The position numbers and the translations under genes are program-made. A stretch of 64,000 nucleotides of DNA. Origin: Phaeovulum vinaykumarii. Its GTDB lineage: Bacteria; Pseudomonadota; Alphaproteobacteria; Rhodobacterales; Rhodobacteraceae. The DNA is taken from contig NZ_FTOM01000008.1 of the NCBI RefSeq assembly GCF_900156695.1, positions 1 through 64,000 of the forward strand, in the 5' to 3' direction. Each line of letters starts with the position of its first letter. The first letter of the stretch is position 1. This document shows, one piece after another, positions 49,495 through 58,385 of this stretch. Below the pieces are notes generated by a model, which did no database searches, was not told the DNA's origin, and was given only the letters and a program-made list of their open reading frames with translations.

Positions 49495-50039
49495 GTCCAG
49501 CCTCCTGCCAGCGTATCGACCCGATGCAGCACCACGCCCGACTGTTTCTCAGCCTGCGCGATCGCGGCCCGCAGGAACCCGCGCATCGGACCGGCCATCT
49601 CGGCCAGTTCCTCGGTCAGGTCCAGTTCGGCGTCGTCGATGGCGTTGCGAAGCGCGACCACGGCGGAGGTATCCCCCTCCACCACCAGATCGCGCGAGAA
49701 GAAGAGCGCGTCGCCGTCATAGGCGCCGTGCATCATGCCCAGGAACCCCGCCATGGGACCGGCGATGCGCGCATCCGACGGCGGCGCCGTCCGGTGGGCC
49801 GACAGCCGCACCTTGCCGCCGCGCAGGTCCATCAGGAACACCATCGGCAGGTCGGTCGGGTCCAGCGCGAACCGCTTGTTGCCATGTTCGCCCAGCCGCC
49901 GGAACATGCTTGCATGGCGCTTGGCGATACGGCGCGACAGCGCCGACAGCGCGATGCTGACCGGCATCAGCGGCAAGGGGCGCATCGCCGCACCCACAAG
50001 GCGGGGCAAGCGCGGGATCGAAGGGGCGTGATCGGCCAT
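49491..50039 (-). CDS. ubiT: UbiT, SCP2-domain lipid carrier for anaerobic ubiquinone synthesis
   Basis: This 182-residue protein has an SCP2 sterol-carrier domain (GNKRFALDPTDLPMVFLMDLRGGKVRLSAHRTAPPSDARIAGPMAGFLGMMHGAYDGDALFFSRDLVVEGDT) preceded by a basic N-terminus that may associate with the membrane. UbiT is thought to bind the hydrophobic ubiquinone intermediates for UbiUV. The ATG at 50039 has GAAAGGA 7 bases upstream; the longer frame is not protein-like. It heads the ubiTUV operon, 106 bases from a good FNR box. Confidence 0.88.
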   Translation of the reverse strand: MADHAPSIPRLPRLVGAAMRPLPLMPVSIALSALSRRIAKRHASMFRRLGEHGNKRFALDPTDLPMVFLMDLRGGKVRLSAHRTAPPSDARIAGPMAGFLGMMHGAYDGDALFFSRDLVVEGDTSAVVALRNAIDDAELDLTEELAEMAGPMRGFLRAAIAQAEKQSGVVLHRVDTLAGGWT

Positions 50040-50144
50040 TGACGTGTCCTTTCCGCAGGCATCCCGAAAACCCCGCGGGGATACGCGGAGCAGCAAGGGA
50101 CGGTCCTGATTGCGCCGGTTTAGCGACAATGCCAATGCGGCAAC

Positions 50145-50158
50145 TTGATCGAGGTCAA
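50145..50158. promoter_or_regulatory. FNR box between ubiT and ubiD
   Basis: TTGAT-cgag-GTCAA matches the FNR/FnrL consensus TTGAT-N4-ATCAA at 9 of 10 positions. It lies in the 190-base divergent region, 106 bases from the ubiT start and 72 from the ubiD start, so it could switch either operon under low oxygen. Confidence 0.75.
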
Positions 50159-50229
50159 ACCATCGCCGGGGGCGCCCTGCTATCCCGCGGCGATGGCCAA
50201 GCGCCGATTTTCCCTGTGAAAGGCTCGAC

Positions 50230-51735
50230 ATGCGCAAACTGCCCGTCTTCCCCAGCCTGCGCAGCTTCCTGGACTGGTCGAAGGGCCGGGGGGAACTGAG
50301 CACCCTTCCCGACCCGGTGCGCGTCGTTCACCAGATGACCGCCGTTCACGATGCCGTGTTGCGCCGGTCGGGTCCGGTGCTGCGTTTCGACGCCCCGATC
50401 CTGGCCGATGGCACCCGTTCGTCGATTCCCGTGGTGACCAATGTCTTCGGCACGACCGAACGCGTGGCCGCGGGCCTGGGGCTGCCGCTCGACCGGGTGT
50501 CCGAATTCGGCGAATTCCTGGCCTCGCTGCGCGCGCCCGCCCCGGTCGAGGGCATGCGCGATGCGATGTCGCGCTGGCCCATGCTCAAGGCGGCGCTGTC
50601 CACCCGGCCCAAGATGTCGAAGACAGGCCCGGTGCAGGAGGTGGTTCTGGAGGGCGACGCGGTCGACATGACCCGCATTCCCGTGCAGACGCCCTGGCCG
50701 GGCGATGCCGGCCCGCTGCTGACCTGGACCACCGTCATCACCCGCGCCCATGGCACCGAAGCCGACGCCGCCGCGCGCTATAACCTGGGCGTCTATCGCG
50801 CGCAGGTCATCGGCCGCGACCGCATCATCATGCGCTGGCTGGCGCATCGGGGCGGGGCCGCGCATCACCGCACCTGGGCGCAGGCCAACGAACCCATGCC
50901 CGTGGCCGTGGTGCTGGGCGCCGATCCCGCCACGCTTCTGGCCGCGGCGCTGCCCCTGCCCGAGGGCGTGTCGGAGCTGACCTTCTCCGGCGTGCTGCGG
51001 GGCGAACGCGCGCATCTGGTGCCGGCGAAGACCGTGCCGCTTCTGGTCCCGGCCGAGGCGGAGATGGTCCTCGAGGGCTGGATCCACCCCGGCGAGACCG
51101 CCGACGAGGGCCCCTTTGGCGATCACACCGGCTATTACAATTCGGTCGAGCCCTTCCCGGTCATGCGCGTCTCGGCCATCACCCATCGGCGCGACCCGCT
51201 CTATCTGTCCACCTATACCGGCCGCCCGCCGGACGAGCCCTCGATCATCGGCGAGGTGTTCAACGACCTGGCGCTGCCGGTGATCCGCCAGCAGATCCCC
51301 GAGGTCGTGGACATGTGGCTGCCGCCGGCGGCCTGTTCCTACCGCATGGCGGTGGTGTCGATCCGCAAGCGCTATGCCGGGCAGGGCCGGCGGGTGATGA
51401 TGGCGCTGTGGGGGATGCTGGCGCAATTCTCCTATACCAAGTTCGTGGTGGTGGTGGATGACGACATCGACGTGCGCAACTGGGACGACATCGCCTGGGC
51501 GCTGGCCACGCGCATGGACCCCGGCCGCGACGTGATGGTCGTGGACCGCACGCCGATGGATTATCTCGACTTTGCCTCGCCGCTCGAGGGGCTGGCCGGC
51601 AAGCTGGGCATCGACGCCACCAACAAGATCGGCGCCGAGACCACGCGCGAATGGGGCCAGGTCATGGCGCTCGATCCGGGCGACCGCGACTTTGCCGCCG
51701 ATCTGATCGCGCGCCGCCTGCCGGGGCTGAAATGA
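50230..51735 (+). CDS. ubiD: UbiD-family decarboxylase
   Basis: This 501-residue prenylated-FMN enzyme decarboxylates 4-hydroxy-3-polyprenylbenzoate in ubiquinone synthesis. Blocks include ARYNLGVYRAQVIGRDRIIMRWLAHRGGAAHH, with the UbiD Arg, and EGPFGDHTGYYNS, DEPSIIGEVFNDLALPVIRQQIPEV, TKFVVVVDDDIDVRNWDDIAWALATRMDP, plus the expected catalytic E-x-D region. The length is normal. AAAGG precedes the ATG. It overlaps ubiX by ATGA, which makes its prFMN cofactor. Confidence 0.94.
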   Translation: MRKLPVFPSLRSFLDWSKGRGELSTLPDPVRVVHQMTAVHDAVLRRSGPVLRFDAPILADGTRSSIPVVTNVFGTTERVAAGLGLPLDRVSEFGEFLASLRAPAPVEGMRDAMSRWPMLKAALSTRPKMSKTGPVQEVVLEGDAVDMTRIPVQTPWPGDAGPLLTWTTVITRAHGTEADAAARYNLGVYRAQVIGRDRIIMRWLAHRGGAAHHRTWAQANEPMPVAVVLGADPATLLAAALPLPEGVSELTFSGVLRGERAHLVPAKTVPLLVPAEAEMVLEGWIHPGETADEGPFGDHTGYYNSVEPFPVMRVSAITHRRDPLYLSTYTGRPPDEPSIIGEVFNDLALPVIRQQIPEVVDMWLPPAACSYRMAVVSIRKRYAGQGRRVMMALWGMLAQFSYTKFVVVVDDDIDVRNWDDIAWALATRMDPGRDVMVVDRTPMDYLDFASPLEGLAGKLGIDATNKIGAETTREWGQVMALDPGDRDFAADLIARRLPGLK

Positions 51736-52313
51736 CCGCGCCGCGGGTGGTGCTGGGGGTCTCGGGGGCGTCGGGGGCGGTGCTCTCGCTGGCCTGTGCG
51801 CGCATGCTGGCCGAGATGGGCGCCGAGATCGACCTGGTGATCTCGCCCGCGGGGGAACGCACCCTGCTCGAGGAAATCGGCCCCGGCGCGCGCGCCGATC
51901 TGACGGCGCTGGTGACGCGGACGCTGCCGGTGCGCGATGTCGGCGCGGCGGTGGCTTCGGGCTCGGCGCGGGTGGCGGGGATGATCGTGGCGCCCTGCTC
52001 GATGCGCTCGGTCGCGGCCATCGCGCATGGGCTTGACGACAACCTGCTGACGCGGGCGGCCTCGGTCCAGCTCAAGGAGCGCCGGCCGCTGATCCTGATC
52101 GCGCGCGAGGCGCCGCTGACGCTGGCGCATCTTCGCAACATGACCGCGGTGACCGAGATGGGCGGCATCATCCTGCCGCCGGTCCCGGCCTTCTACCTGC
52201 GCCCCGCGGGGGTCGAGGAGATCGCCGCGCAAATCGCTGCGCGGGCGGTGGACCTGTTGCGGCTGGCCCCGCCGCGCGCCCGCGCCTGGAGCCCCGAGGC
52301 GCCCGGAAACTGA
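51732..52313 (+). CDS. ubiX: UbiX flavin prenyltransferase
   Basis: This 193-residue enzyme prenylates FMN with dimethylallyl phosphate to make prFMN, the cofactor of UbiD. It has VVLGVSGASGAVLSLACARML, MIVAPCSMRSVAAIAHGLDDNLLTRAASVQLKERRPLILIAREAPLTLAHLRNMTAV and GGIILPPVPAFYLRP, all diagnostic. It is translationally coupled to ubiD and convergent with nnrS. Confidence 0.95.
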   Translation: MTAPRVVLGVSGASGAVLSLACARMLAEMGAEIDLVISPAGERTLLEEIGPGARADLTALVTRTLPVRDVGAAVASGSARVAGMIVAPCSMRSVAAIAHGLDDNLLTRAASVQLKERRPLILIAREAPLTLAHLRNMTAVTEMGGIILPPVPAFYLRPAGVEEIAAQIAARAVDLLRLAPPRARAWSPEAPGN

Positions 52314-52355
52314 GGCATCCCGCGAACTGAGACCTTCCGCCGGCGCGTGGGGGGG

Positions 52356-53546
52356 TCAGCGCCTTTCGGGAACGGGCCGGGCGCCGGGTGTGCCAGGCCG
52401 CAGGCGCGGGCCGCACAGGACCGGGCCCATCGCCCCAAGCCACAGCGCCCAGGCCAGAAGCCACAACGCCAGCGGCGCCCCGATCGCGCCGCCCGCACGC
52501 AGCACCGCCGCGGCAAAGAGCGCGGCAAACCCCGCCGCCAGCAGGGGCGGCGCGGCCAGCGCGCGCCCGGTCTGGCCCAGCGCGCCGCGCGCCATGACCG
52601 CCATGGACATGCCGCTGAGCGCCGCGATCGCCATCAGATGCACCGCCGTGACCAGATCCTGCGCGCCCCAGAGCGCCGCGGCCCAAAGCAGTGCACCGGC
52701 CCCCAGCCCCAGATGCGCGGCAAGGAAGGCCGCCAGCATCGCATCGGCCCCGCCGCGCACCCGCCAGGCAATGACCCGCGCCAGCACCGCAACGCCCGCC
52801 AGCGTCAGAAGCGGCGCCACCGCCCAAGGGAGACCCAGCACCGCCGCCGCCGCAAGCCCCAGCCCCGCGACTGCGCCCGCTTCGGCCCAGAGCGGGTCGC
52901 GCCCCCCGCCCCGCGCCTGCACCCCACGCGCGCGGGCCTGCATCACCCGGTTGCGCACCATACCCTGCGTCAGCCGCCCGCCGAACCAGGCGTTCATCAT
53001 CCCGCAGGCCAGGATCCCGGCCAGGAACCCCGCCCGCGCAAGGCCGGGGGCAAACCCCGTCCAGTCCAGATGCACCGCCAGATTGGCCGCCCAATGCACG
53101 CCCAGAATGATCACGAAGACGCCCGTCTGAAGCCGTGGACGGCGGAGCATCTGCGCGATCATGGGCGCGCCGACCAGCGGCGCGAAGCCCAGATCGAGCA
53201 GGGCGACCAGCGCCGGCGGCAGCCCCGCCGAACCCGCGATCGCCGCCCGCCCGGCCAGCCACAGGCCCGCCGCCATCAGCACGAAGGCACGCCGCGACAG
53301 GCCGCGCGGCGGCGCGCCCATGAAGATGCCCGCCAGCACCGCCCCGCCGTAACCGAAGACCAGCTCATGCGCATGCCATTGCGCCGCCGGCATCCGTAGC
53401 GCCAGCGGCATTCCAAGGCCCCCCAGATGCACGGCCCAGATCAGCATGGCCAGAAACGCCCCCAGACCGGCGGCCAGATGCATCAGCCGGAAGGGCTCGG
53501 CCGTGATCCGGGCCAGGGTCGGGAAAAGCGCGGAACGGATATCCAT
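52356..53546 (-). CDS. nnrS: NnrS-family membrane protein
   Basis: This 396-residue inner-membrane protein has about twelve hydrophobic segments. It begins EPFRLMHLAAGLGAFLAML and has the NnrS signature WHAHELVFGYGGAVLAGIF with the conserved histidines, and a later HLMAIAALSGMSMAVMARGALG. NnrS is a haem- and copper-containing protein linked to nitric-oxide tolerance and is usually under Nnr/FNR-type control. I found no clear FNR-like box upstream of its own start. It faces ubiX across 42 bases. Confidence 0.85.
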   Translation of the reverse strand: MDIRSALFPTLARITAEPFRLMHLAAGLGAFLAMLIWAVHLGGLGMPLALRMPAAQWHAHELVFGYGGAVLAGIFMGAPPRGLSRRAFVLMAAGLWLAGRAAIAGSAGLPPALVALLDLGFAPLVGAPMIAQMLRRPRLQTGVFVIILGVHWAANLAVHLDWTGFAPGLARAGFLAGILACGMMNAWFGGRLTQGMVRNRVMQARARGVQARGGGRDPLWAEAGAVAGLGLAAAAVLGLPWAVAPLLTLAGVAVLARVIAWRVRGGADAMLAAFLAAHLGLGAGALLWAAALWGAQDLVTAVHLMAIAALSGMSMAVMARGALGQTGRALAAPPLLAAGFAALFAAAVLRAGGAIGAPLALWLLAWALWLGAMGPVLCGPRLRPGTPGARPVPERR

Positions 53547-53637
53547 CGCGGGTCTGTGCCATGTCCCCCGCCGCCGGGCAAGCGCCCCCGCATGTCGGAA
53601 CGGGCTGATCCGATCGGGCGCCCCCGCCGGTCAGAAC

Positions 53638-53669
53638 GCGGCCCGCCCGGGTCTGGACGGGCGGGCCGC
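53638..53669 (-). terminator. Strong hairpin downstream of phenylacetate-CoA ligase-like gene
   Basis: A perfect 12-base-pair stem (gcggcccgcccg / cgggcgggccgc) with an 8-base loop lies 64 bases beyond the ligase stop. It has no long T-run, but it is well placed as the transcript end and to separate it from nnrS. Confidence 0.6.
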
Positions 53670-53733
53670 TTGCGCGCGCGCCGGGCCACCGCCCCCCAAG
53701 GGACAGGAGGGCGGGCCGGCGCCGCGCCAAACC

Positions 53734-54954
53734 TCAGCCGTAGGTGCGGCGGTCCTCGATCACCTTGCCGTCATTGGGCAGGGCGCCGGGGGCCACGATC
53801 TCGACCCGGCCCTTCATCTTGAGCACCTCGACCACCGAGGCCTCGTAGGGCGCAGCCTCGGCCGAGGGCGTCTCGACCTGCACGCGCATCACGTCCATCT
53901 CGCCCTCGCGCTCGGCCACGACGCGGGCACGGGCGACCTCGGGGTGGCGGGCGACGAAGGCGGCCACCTGCTCGGGGCGCACGAACATGCCCTTGATCTT
54001 GGTGGTCTGGTCGGCGCGCCCCATCCAGCCCTTGATGCGCATGTTGGTGCGCCCGCAGGGCGAGACCCCCGGCAGCACCGCCGACAGATCCCCGGTGGCA
54101 AAGCGCACCAGCGGGTAATCGGGGTTGAGCGTGGTCACGACGACCTCGCCGACCTCGCCCTCGGGGACGGGATCGCCGGTGCCGGGGCGCACGATCTCGA
54201 CGATCACGCCCTCGTCGACGATCATCCCCTCCATCGCGGGGCTTTCATAGGCGATATTGCCCAGATCGGCGGTGGCATAGCATTGCAGGCAGGCAATGCC
54301 GCGGGCGCGGTATTCGGCGCGCAGCGACGGGAAGAGCGCGCCCCCCCCCACCGCCGCGCGCGAGATCTTGAGCACCTCGCCCATCTCGTCGGCCTTGTCG
54401 AGGATCACCTTCAGGAAATCGGGCGTGCCGGCATAGACGCTGGTGCCGATGTCGGCGGCGGCGCGCACCTGAAGTTCGGTCTGGCCGGTGCCGGCGGGCA
54501 GAACCGCCGCCCCCACCGCGCGCGCACCGGATTCGAAGATCATCCCCGCGGGCGTCAGGTGATAGCCAAAGCAGTTCTGCACGATATCGCCCGGCCCCAC
54601 CCCCGCGGCATGCAGGAACCGGCCCATCCGCCACCAATCGGGCGCGGTCGAGCCGGGTTCGTAGATCGGGCCGGGGCTCTGGAAGATATGCTCGAACCCC
54701 GAGGCGTCGCGCGTGGTCAGCCCGCCGAAGGGGGCGTGGCGCTTCTGCGCGGCGCCCAGGTCGGACTTGCGCAGCACCGGCAGCCGCGCCAGATCGGCCA
54801 GCGTGGTGATCCGGGTCGGGTCCAGATCGCCCAGATGCGCGGCGATCCCCGGCGCGCCCAGCGCCCGCGCGATCTGCACCGGCAGGGCGCGGGCCAGATC
54901 CTCGGCGCGCCGCTCGGCGCTGCGGGTCTCGAGGGTGTCGAAGGGACGGGTCAT
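53734..54954 (-). CDS. Phenylacetate-CoA ligase-like AMP-binding protein
   Basis: This 406-residue protein is a PaaK-type adenylate-forming ligase. It lacks a canonical YTSGTTG loop; in its place stands EHIFQSPGPIYEPGSTAPDWWRMGRFLHAAG. ILPAGTGQTELQVRA, YATADLGNIAYE and the C-terminal FVRPEQVAAFVARHPEVARARVV with GKVIEDRRTYG are typical of PaaK. It probably forms a CoA ester of an aromatic or branched carboxylate taken up by the adjacent ABC importer. It is 45 bases downstream of livF, the last gene of the operon. Confidence 0.87.
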   Translation of the reverse strand: MTRPFDTLETRSAERRAEDLARALPVQIARALGAPGIAAHLGDLDPTRITTLADLARLPVLRKSDLGAAQKRHAPFGGLTTRDASGFEHIFQSPGPIYEPGSTAPDWWRMGRFLHAAGVGPGDIVQNCFGYHLTPAGMIFESGARAVGAAVLPAGTGQTELQVRAAADIGTSVYAGTPDFLKVILDKADEMGEVLKISRAAVGGGALFPSLRAEYRARGIACLQCYATADLGNIAYESPAMEGMIVDEGVIVEIVRPGTGDPVPEGEVGEVVVTTLNPDYPLVRFATGDLSAVLPGVSPCGRTNMRIKGWMGRADQTTKIKGMFVRPEQVAAFVARHPEVARARVVAEREGEMDVMRVQVETPSAEAAPYEASVVEVLKMKGRVEIVAPGALPNDGKVIEDRRTYG

Positions 54955-54999
54955 GTCGGGGCCTCCTCGGGGCGCGGCGGAAGGGGAAGGAACGTGGGC

Positions 55000-55836
55000 T
55001 CAGGCCAGCCAGCGCTTGCGGCGGCGATAGCTGCGCACCTCGCGGAAGGACTTGCGGCCCTCGTCGGACATGCCGAGATAGAATTCCTTGACGTCGGGGT
55101 TCTCGCGCAGGGCGGCGGCGGGGCCATCCATCACCACGCGGCCCGATTCCAGAATATAGCCGTAATGGGCATAGCGCAGCGCGACATTGGTGTTCTGCTC
55201 GGCCAGAAGGAAGGTCACGCCCTCGTTCTCGTTCACGGCCTTGACGATCTCGAAGATCTGCTCGACCAGCTGCGGCGCAAGCCCCATCGAGGGCTCGTCG
55301 AGAAGGATCGTCTCGGGGCGCGACATCAGCGCCCGGCCGATGGCGACCATCTGCTGTTCGCCCCCCGAGGTATAGCCCGCCTGCGAACGCCGCCGCTCGC
55401 GCAGGCGGGGGAAATATTCATAGACCATCTCCAGATCGGCGGCGATGGCGGCGCGGCCGTCGGTGCGGGTATAGGCGCCGGTCAGAAGGTTCTCCTCGAC
55501 GGTCAGGTGCTCGAAGCAATGCCGCCCCTCCATCACCTGGATGACGCCCTTGCGCACCAGATCGGCGGGCGCCATGTCCTGAATGCCCTCGCCGCGATAG
55601 ACGATCGAGCCCTTGGTGACCTCGCCGCGTTCGGATTTCAGAAGATTGGAAATGGCCTTGAGCGTGGTGGTCTTGCCCGCGCCATTGCCGCCCAGAAGGG
55701 CCGTGATCCCGCCCTTGGGCACCGACAGGCTGACCCCTTTCAGCACCAGGATGACGTGATTGTAGATCACCTCGATGTTGTTGACCTCGAGCAGCGTCTC
55801 GACCTGCGTCTCGGGCGTGGGCTTGGCGTCGAACAT
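55000..55836 (-). CDS. livF: ABC transporter ATP-binding protein LivF-type
   Basis: This 278-residue ATPase belongs to the LivF group. It has Walker A GGNGAGKTT, signature YTSGGEQQMVAIGRAL and Walker B ILLDEPSMGLAPQ, and starts with TLLEVNNIEVIYNHVILVLKGVSLSVPKGG. A C-terminal RYRRRKRWLA-like basic tail is present. It pairs with LivG to power the importer. GGAGGCCCC precedes the ATG at 55836. Confidence 0.93.
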   Translation of the reverse strand: MFDAKPTPETQVETLLEVNNIEVIYNHVILVLKGVSLSVPKGGITALLGGNGAGKTTTLKAISNLLKSERGEVTKGSIVYRGEGIQDMAPADLVRKGVIQVMEGRHCFEHLTVEENLLTGAYTRTDGRAAIAADLEMVYEYFPRLRERRRSQAGYTSGGEQQMVAIGRALMSRPETILLDEPSMGLAPQLVEQIFEIVKAVNENEGVTFLLAEQNTNVALRYAHYGYILESGRVVMDGPAAALRENPDVKEFYLGMSDEGRKSFREVRSYRRRKRWLA

Positions 55837-55883
55837 GGGGCCTCCGGGCGATGGGCGCGCCAGATGCGCGCCGGGTTCGGAAG

Positions 55884-55909
55884 GCACCGCCCGGGGGTCC
55901 GGGCGGTGC
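55884..55909 (-). other. Stem-loop between livK and livF
   Basis: A perfect 11-pair stem (gcaccgcccgg / ccgggcggtgc) with a 4-base loop stands about 20 bases after the binding-protein gene. It has no T-run. Such hairpins commonly protect the binding-protein message and reduce transcription into downstream genes. Confidence 0.7.
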
Positions 55910-55927
55910 GAATGGCAGACGCGCCGC

Positions 55928-57211
55928 TTACTGGCAGCGCGGGGTGATGTTGTTCTCGGCCGCGAAGGCCGCCGAATCCTCGGCCACCAGCGGGTCGAGC
56001 ACCGCGTCATCGGGCGCGATGAAGCCGGTGATCGAATTCCACGTGCCGGCCGCGGCATCCCATTGCTGGATCATCGCCGCGCCGGGGCCACCGTGGTCGG
56101 TGCACGAGGCCGCGAAGGGCGGACCGAATTGCGGCAGGCCCAGTTCGGCCATGCGCTCCTCGGTGATCTCGAGGTTCTCGAACCCGTCGCGGACCTGCGC
56201 GGCATTCACCGCCGAAGTGCCGTGGATCTCCTGACCCTTGCGGATGGCCTCGGCGATCACCATCGCCGCATACATCCCGCGCGAATAGAGCACGGTGCCG
56301 ACCATGTCGCCCGCGCCGGCGGCCTTGCCCGCATCGACGACATATTTCTGGATGTCGGCATAGATCGGGTAATCCATCCCGGTGCCGTGCATGGTCAGCG
56401 CCTTGTAGCCGTTGGCGCCGTCACCCGCGGGCTTCACGTCGTTTTCCGAGCCCGACCACCAGATGCCGATGAAATGATCCATCGGATAGCGGATGTTCAC
56501 CGCCTCCTGGATGGCGACCTGGTTCATGACGCCCCAGCCCCACATCAGCACGTAATCGGGCTTGTCACGACGGATCTGGAGCCACTGGCTCTTCTGCTCC
56601 TGGCCGGGGTGATCGACCGGCACCGCCTGCAGCTCGAAGCCGTGTTTCTCGGACAGCGCCTGAAGGGTGCGGATCGGCTCCTTGCCATAGGCCGAATTGT
56701 GATAGAGCAGCGTGACCTTCTTGCCGGCCAGATCGCCGCCGTTCTCGTCCAGAAGATACTTGATCGCCACCGAGGCGCCGTCCCAGTAGTTGGCCGGATA
56801 GTTGAACACCCATTCGAACACCGAGCCATTGGCCGCCGAGGTGCGCCCGTAGCCGGGGGTGTAGAGGGTGATGCCGTCGGCGGTGACCTTGGGGATCAGC
56901 TGATAGGTGATGCCGGTCGACAGCGGGTTATAGGCCAGCGCACCCATGCCCTTGGTCGACTCATAGCATTCGACGCCCTTTTCGGTGTTATAGGCGGTCT
57001 CGCATTCGGGCACCTGCACGATCTCGCCGCCGATGCCGCCGTCGCGCTCGTTCAGAAGCGTGAAATAGTCGTTGAAGCCGTCGGCATAGGGGATGCCGTT
57101 CGCCGCATAGGCGCCGGTGCGATAGCTCAGGTTCGGGACGACCAGATCGGCCATCGCCGGGCCCGCCAGCGCGATCGCGGTCACCACCGCGGTCGTGAAC
57201 TTGGACTTCAT
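55928..57211 (-). CDS. livK: Branched-chain amino acid-type substrate-binding protein
   Basis: This 427-residue periplasmic protein has a signal peptide (MKSKFTTAVVTAIALAGPAMAD) and the type I periplasmic-binding fold. It contains YRTGAYAANGIPYADGFNDYFTLLNERDGGIGG, AKYLLDENGGDLAGKKVTLLYHNSAYGKEP and GMYAAMVIAEAIRKGQEI. It is longer than the LIV-binding proteins and lacks obvious amino-acid ligand residues, so aromatic or branched carboxylates are more likely cargo given the neighbouring CoA ligases. GGGAGGAG precedes the ATG. Confidence 0.9.
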   Translation of the reverse strand: MKSKFTTAVVTAIALAGPAMADLVVPNLSYRTGAYAANGIPYADGFNDYFTLLNERDGGIGGEIVQVPECETAYNTEKGVECYESTKGMGALAYNPLSTGITYQLIPKVTADGITLYTPGYGRTSAANGSVFEWVFNYPANYWDGASVAIKYLLDENGGDLAGKKVTLLYHNSAYGKEPIRTLQALSEKHGFELQAVPVDHPGQEQKSQWLQIRRDKPDYVLMWGWGVMNQVAIQEAVNIRYPMDHFIGIWWSGSENDVKPAGDGANGYKALTMHGTGMDYPIYADIQKYVVDAGKAAGAGDMVGTVLYSRGMYAAMVIAEAIRKGQEIHGTSAVNAAQVRDGFENLEITEERMAELGLPQFGPPFAASCTDHGGPGAAMIQQWDAAAGTWNSITGFIAPDDAVLDPLVAEDSAAFAAENNITPRCQ

Positions 57212-57271
57212 GGATTCTCCTCCCAGAGATGTTGGTGTGCACGCCGCCTTGGGGCGGTCTTCGTCTTGGGC

Positions 57272-57291
57272 GGCCCCCGTCAAAGGGGGCC
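57272..57291 (-). other. Stem-loop between livM and livK
   Basis: GGCCCCC and GGGGGCC pair perfectly with a 6-base loop (TTTGAC) immediately after the livM stop, extendable over a small bulge. With the hairpin at 55884-55909 it brackets the binding-protein gene. Confidence 0.6.
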
Positions 57292-57296
57292 CCCGC

Positions 57297-58373
57297 CTAG
57301 TGCGGGAAGGGCCAGAGCCGGAGTTTCTCCTTGGTCAGGCGCCACAGCTGCGCCAGCCCGTGCGGCTCGACGATCAGGAAGATGATGATCAGCGCGCCGA
57401 CGATCATCAGCTCGATATGGGCGGCCAGGTCGGTGGGCCATCCCAGCGTGCCGACCAGAACGTTCTTGAGAAGCACCGGCAGCAGCACCAGGAAGGCCGC
57501 GCCCGCGAAGCTTCCGAAGATCGACCCCAGCCCGCCGATGATGACCATGAACAGGATCAGGAAGGACTTCTGGATGCCGAAGGATTCGCCCACCTCGGCC
57601 GCGCCCAGATAGACCGAGAAGAACAGCGCCCCCGCCACCCCGATATAGAACGAGCTGACCGCAAAGGCCGACAGCTTGGTGGTCAGCGGGTTCACCCCGA
57701 TGATCTCGGCGGCGATGTCCATGTCGCGGATGGCCATCCACTTGCGGCCGGTGGTGCCGCGGGTCAGGTTGCGCGCCACCAGCGCCAGCACGAAGACGAA
57801 GGCCAGGCAGAACAGGTATTTCGCCGAAGCCGAGGTCTGCGCGCCGGTCACGAACTGGCCCAGGAAGGTGCGTTCGGGCGCGGTGATCTGGCCCGAGGCC
57901 GAGTTGTTGTAGAACCACGGCACCTTGTTGAAGAGCCAGACCAGGAAGAACTGCGCCGCCAGCGTCGCCACGGCCAGATAGAACCCCTTGATCCGCAGGG
58001 ACGGCAGCCCGAACAGCACCCCCACCCCGGCGGTGACCAGCCCCGCCAGCAGCACGTTGAGCACCATCGACATCTCGGGGAAGGCGGTCATCAGCTTGTA
58101 GCAGGCATAGGCCCCCACCGCCATGAACCCGCCCGTGCCCAAGCTGACCTGCCCGGCATACCCGGTCAGGATGTTCAGCCCCAGCGCCGCGATCGCATAG
58201 ATCAGGAAGGGCACGAAGACCGCATTGGCCCAGTAGTCGTTGATGAAGAAGGGCACCACGGCAAAGGCCGCCGCGACGGTGGTGTAATAGGCGATCCGGT
58301 CGAAGCGGATCGGGAAGGTCTGGTTGTCCTCGCGGTAAGTGGTCTTGAAATCGCCGGCTTCACGGTAAAGCAT
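57297..58373 (-). CDS. livM: ABC transporter permease LivM-type
   Basis: This 358-residue permease has about nine hydrophobic segments. It contains NILTGYAGQVSLGTGGFMAVGAYACYKL and KWMAIRDMDIAAEIIGVN, the LivM EAA-like loop. A soluble N-terminus of some 30 residues precedes the first segment. It follows livH by 12 bases and carries a GAGGGAGG ribosome site. Confidence 0.92.
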   Translation of the reverse strand: MLYREAGDFKTTYREDNQTFPIRFDRIAYYTTVAAAFAVVPFFINDYWANAVFVPFLIYAIAALGLNILTGYAGQVSLGTGGFMAVGAYACYKLMTAFPEMSMVLNVLLAGLVTAGVGVLFGLPSLRIKGFYLAVATLAAQFFLVWLFNKVPWFYNNSASGQITAPERTFLGQFVTGAQTSASAKYLFCLAFVFVLALVARNLTRGTTGRKWMAIRDMDIAAEIIGVNPLTTKLSAFAVSSFYIGVAGALFFSVYLGAAEVGESFGIQKSFLILFMVIIGGLGSIFGSFAGAAFLVLLPVLLKNVLVGTLGWPTDLAAHIELMIVGALIIIFLIVEPHGLAQLWRLTKEKLRLWPFPH

Positions 58374-58385
58374 GATGGACCTCCC

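Noticed and set aside
52314-53735. FNR or Nnr box directly upstream of nnrS
   Set aside because: I found no TTGAT-N4-ATCAA-like sequence between 53547 and 53735.
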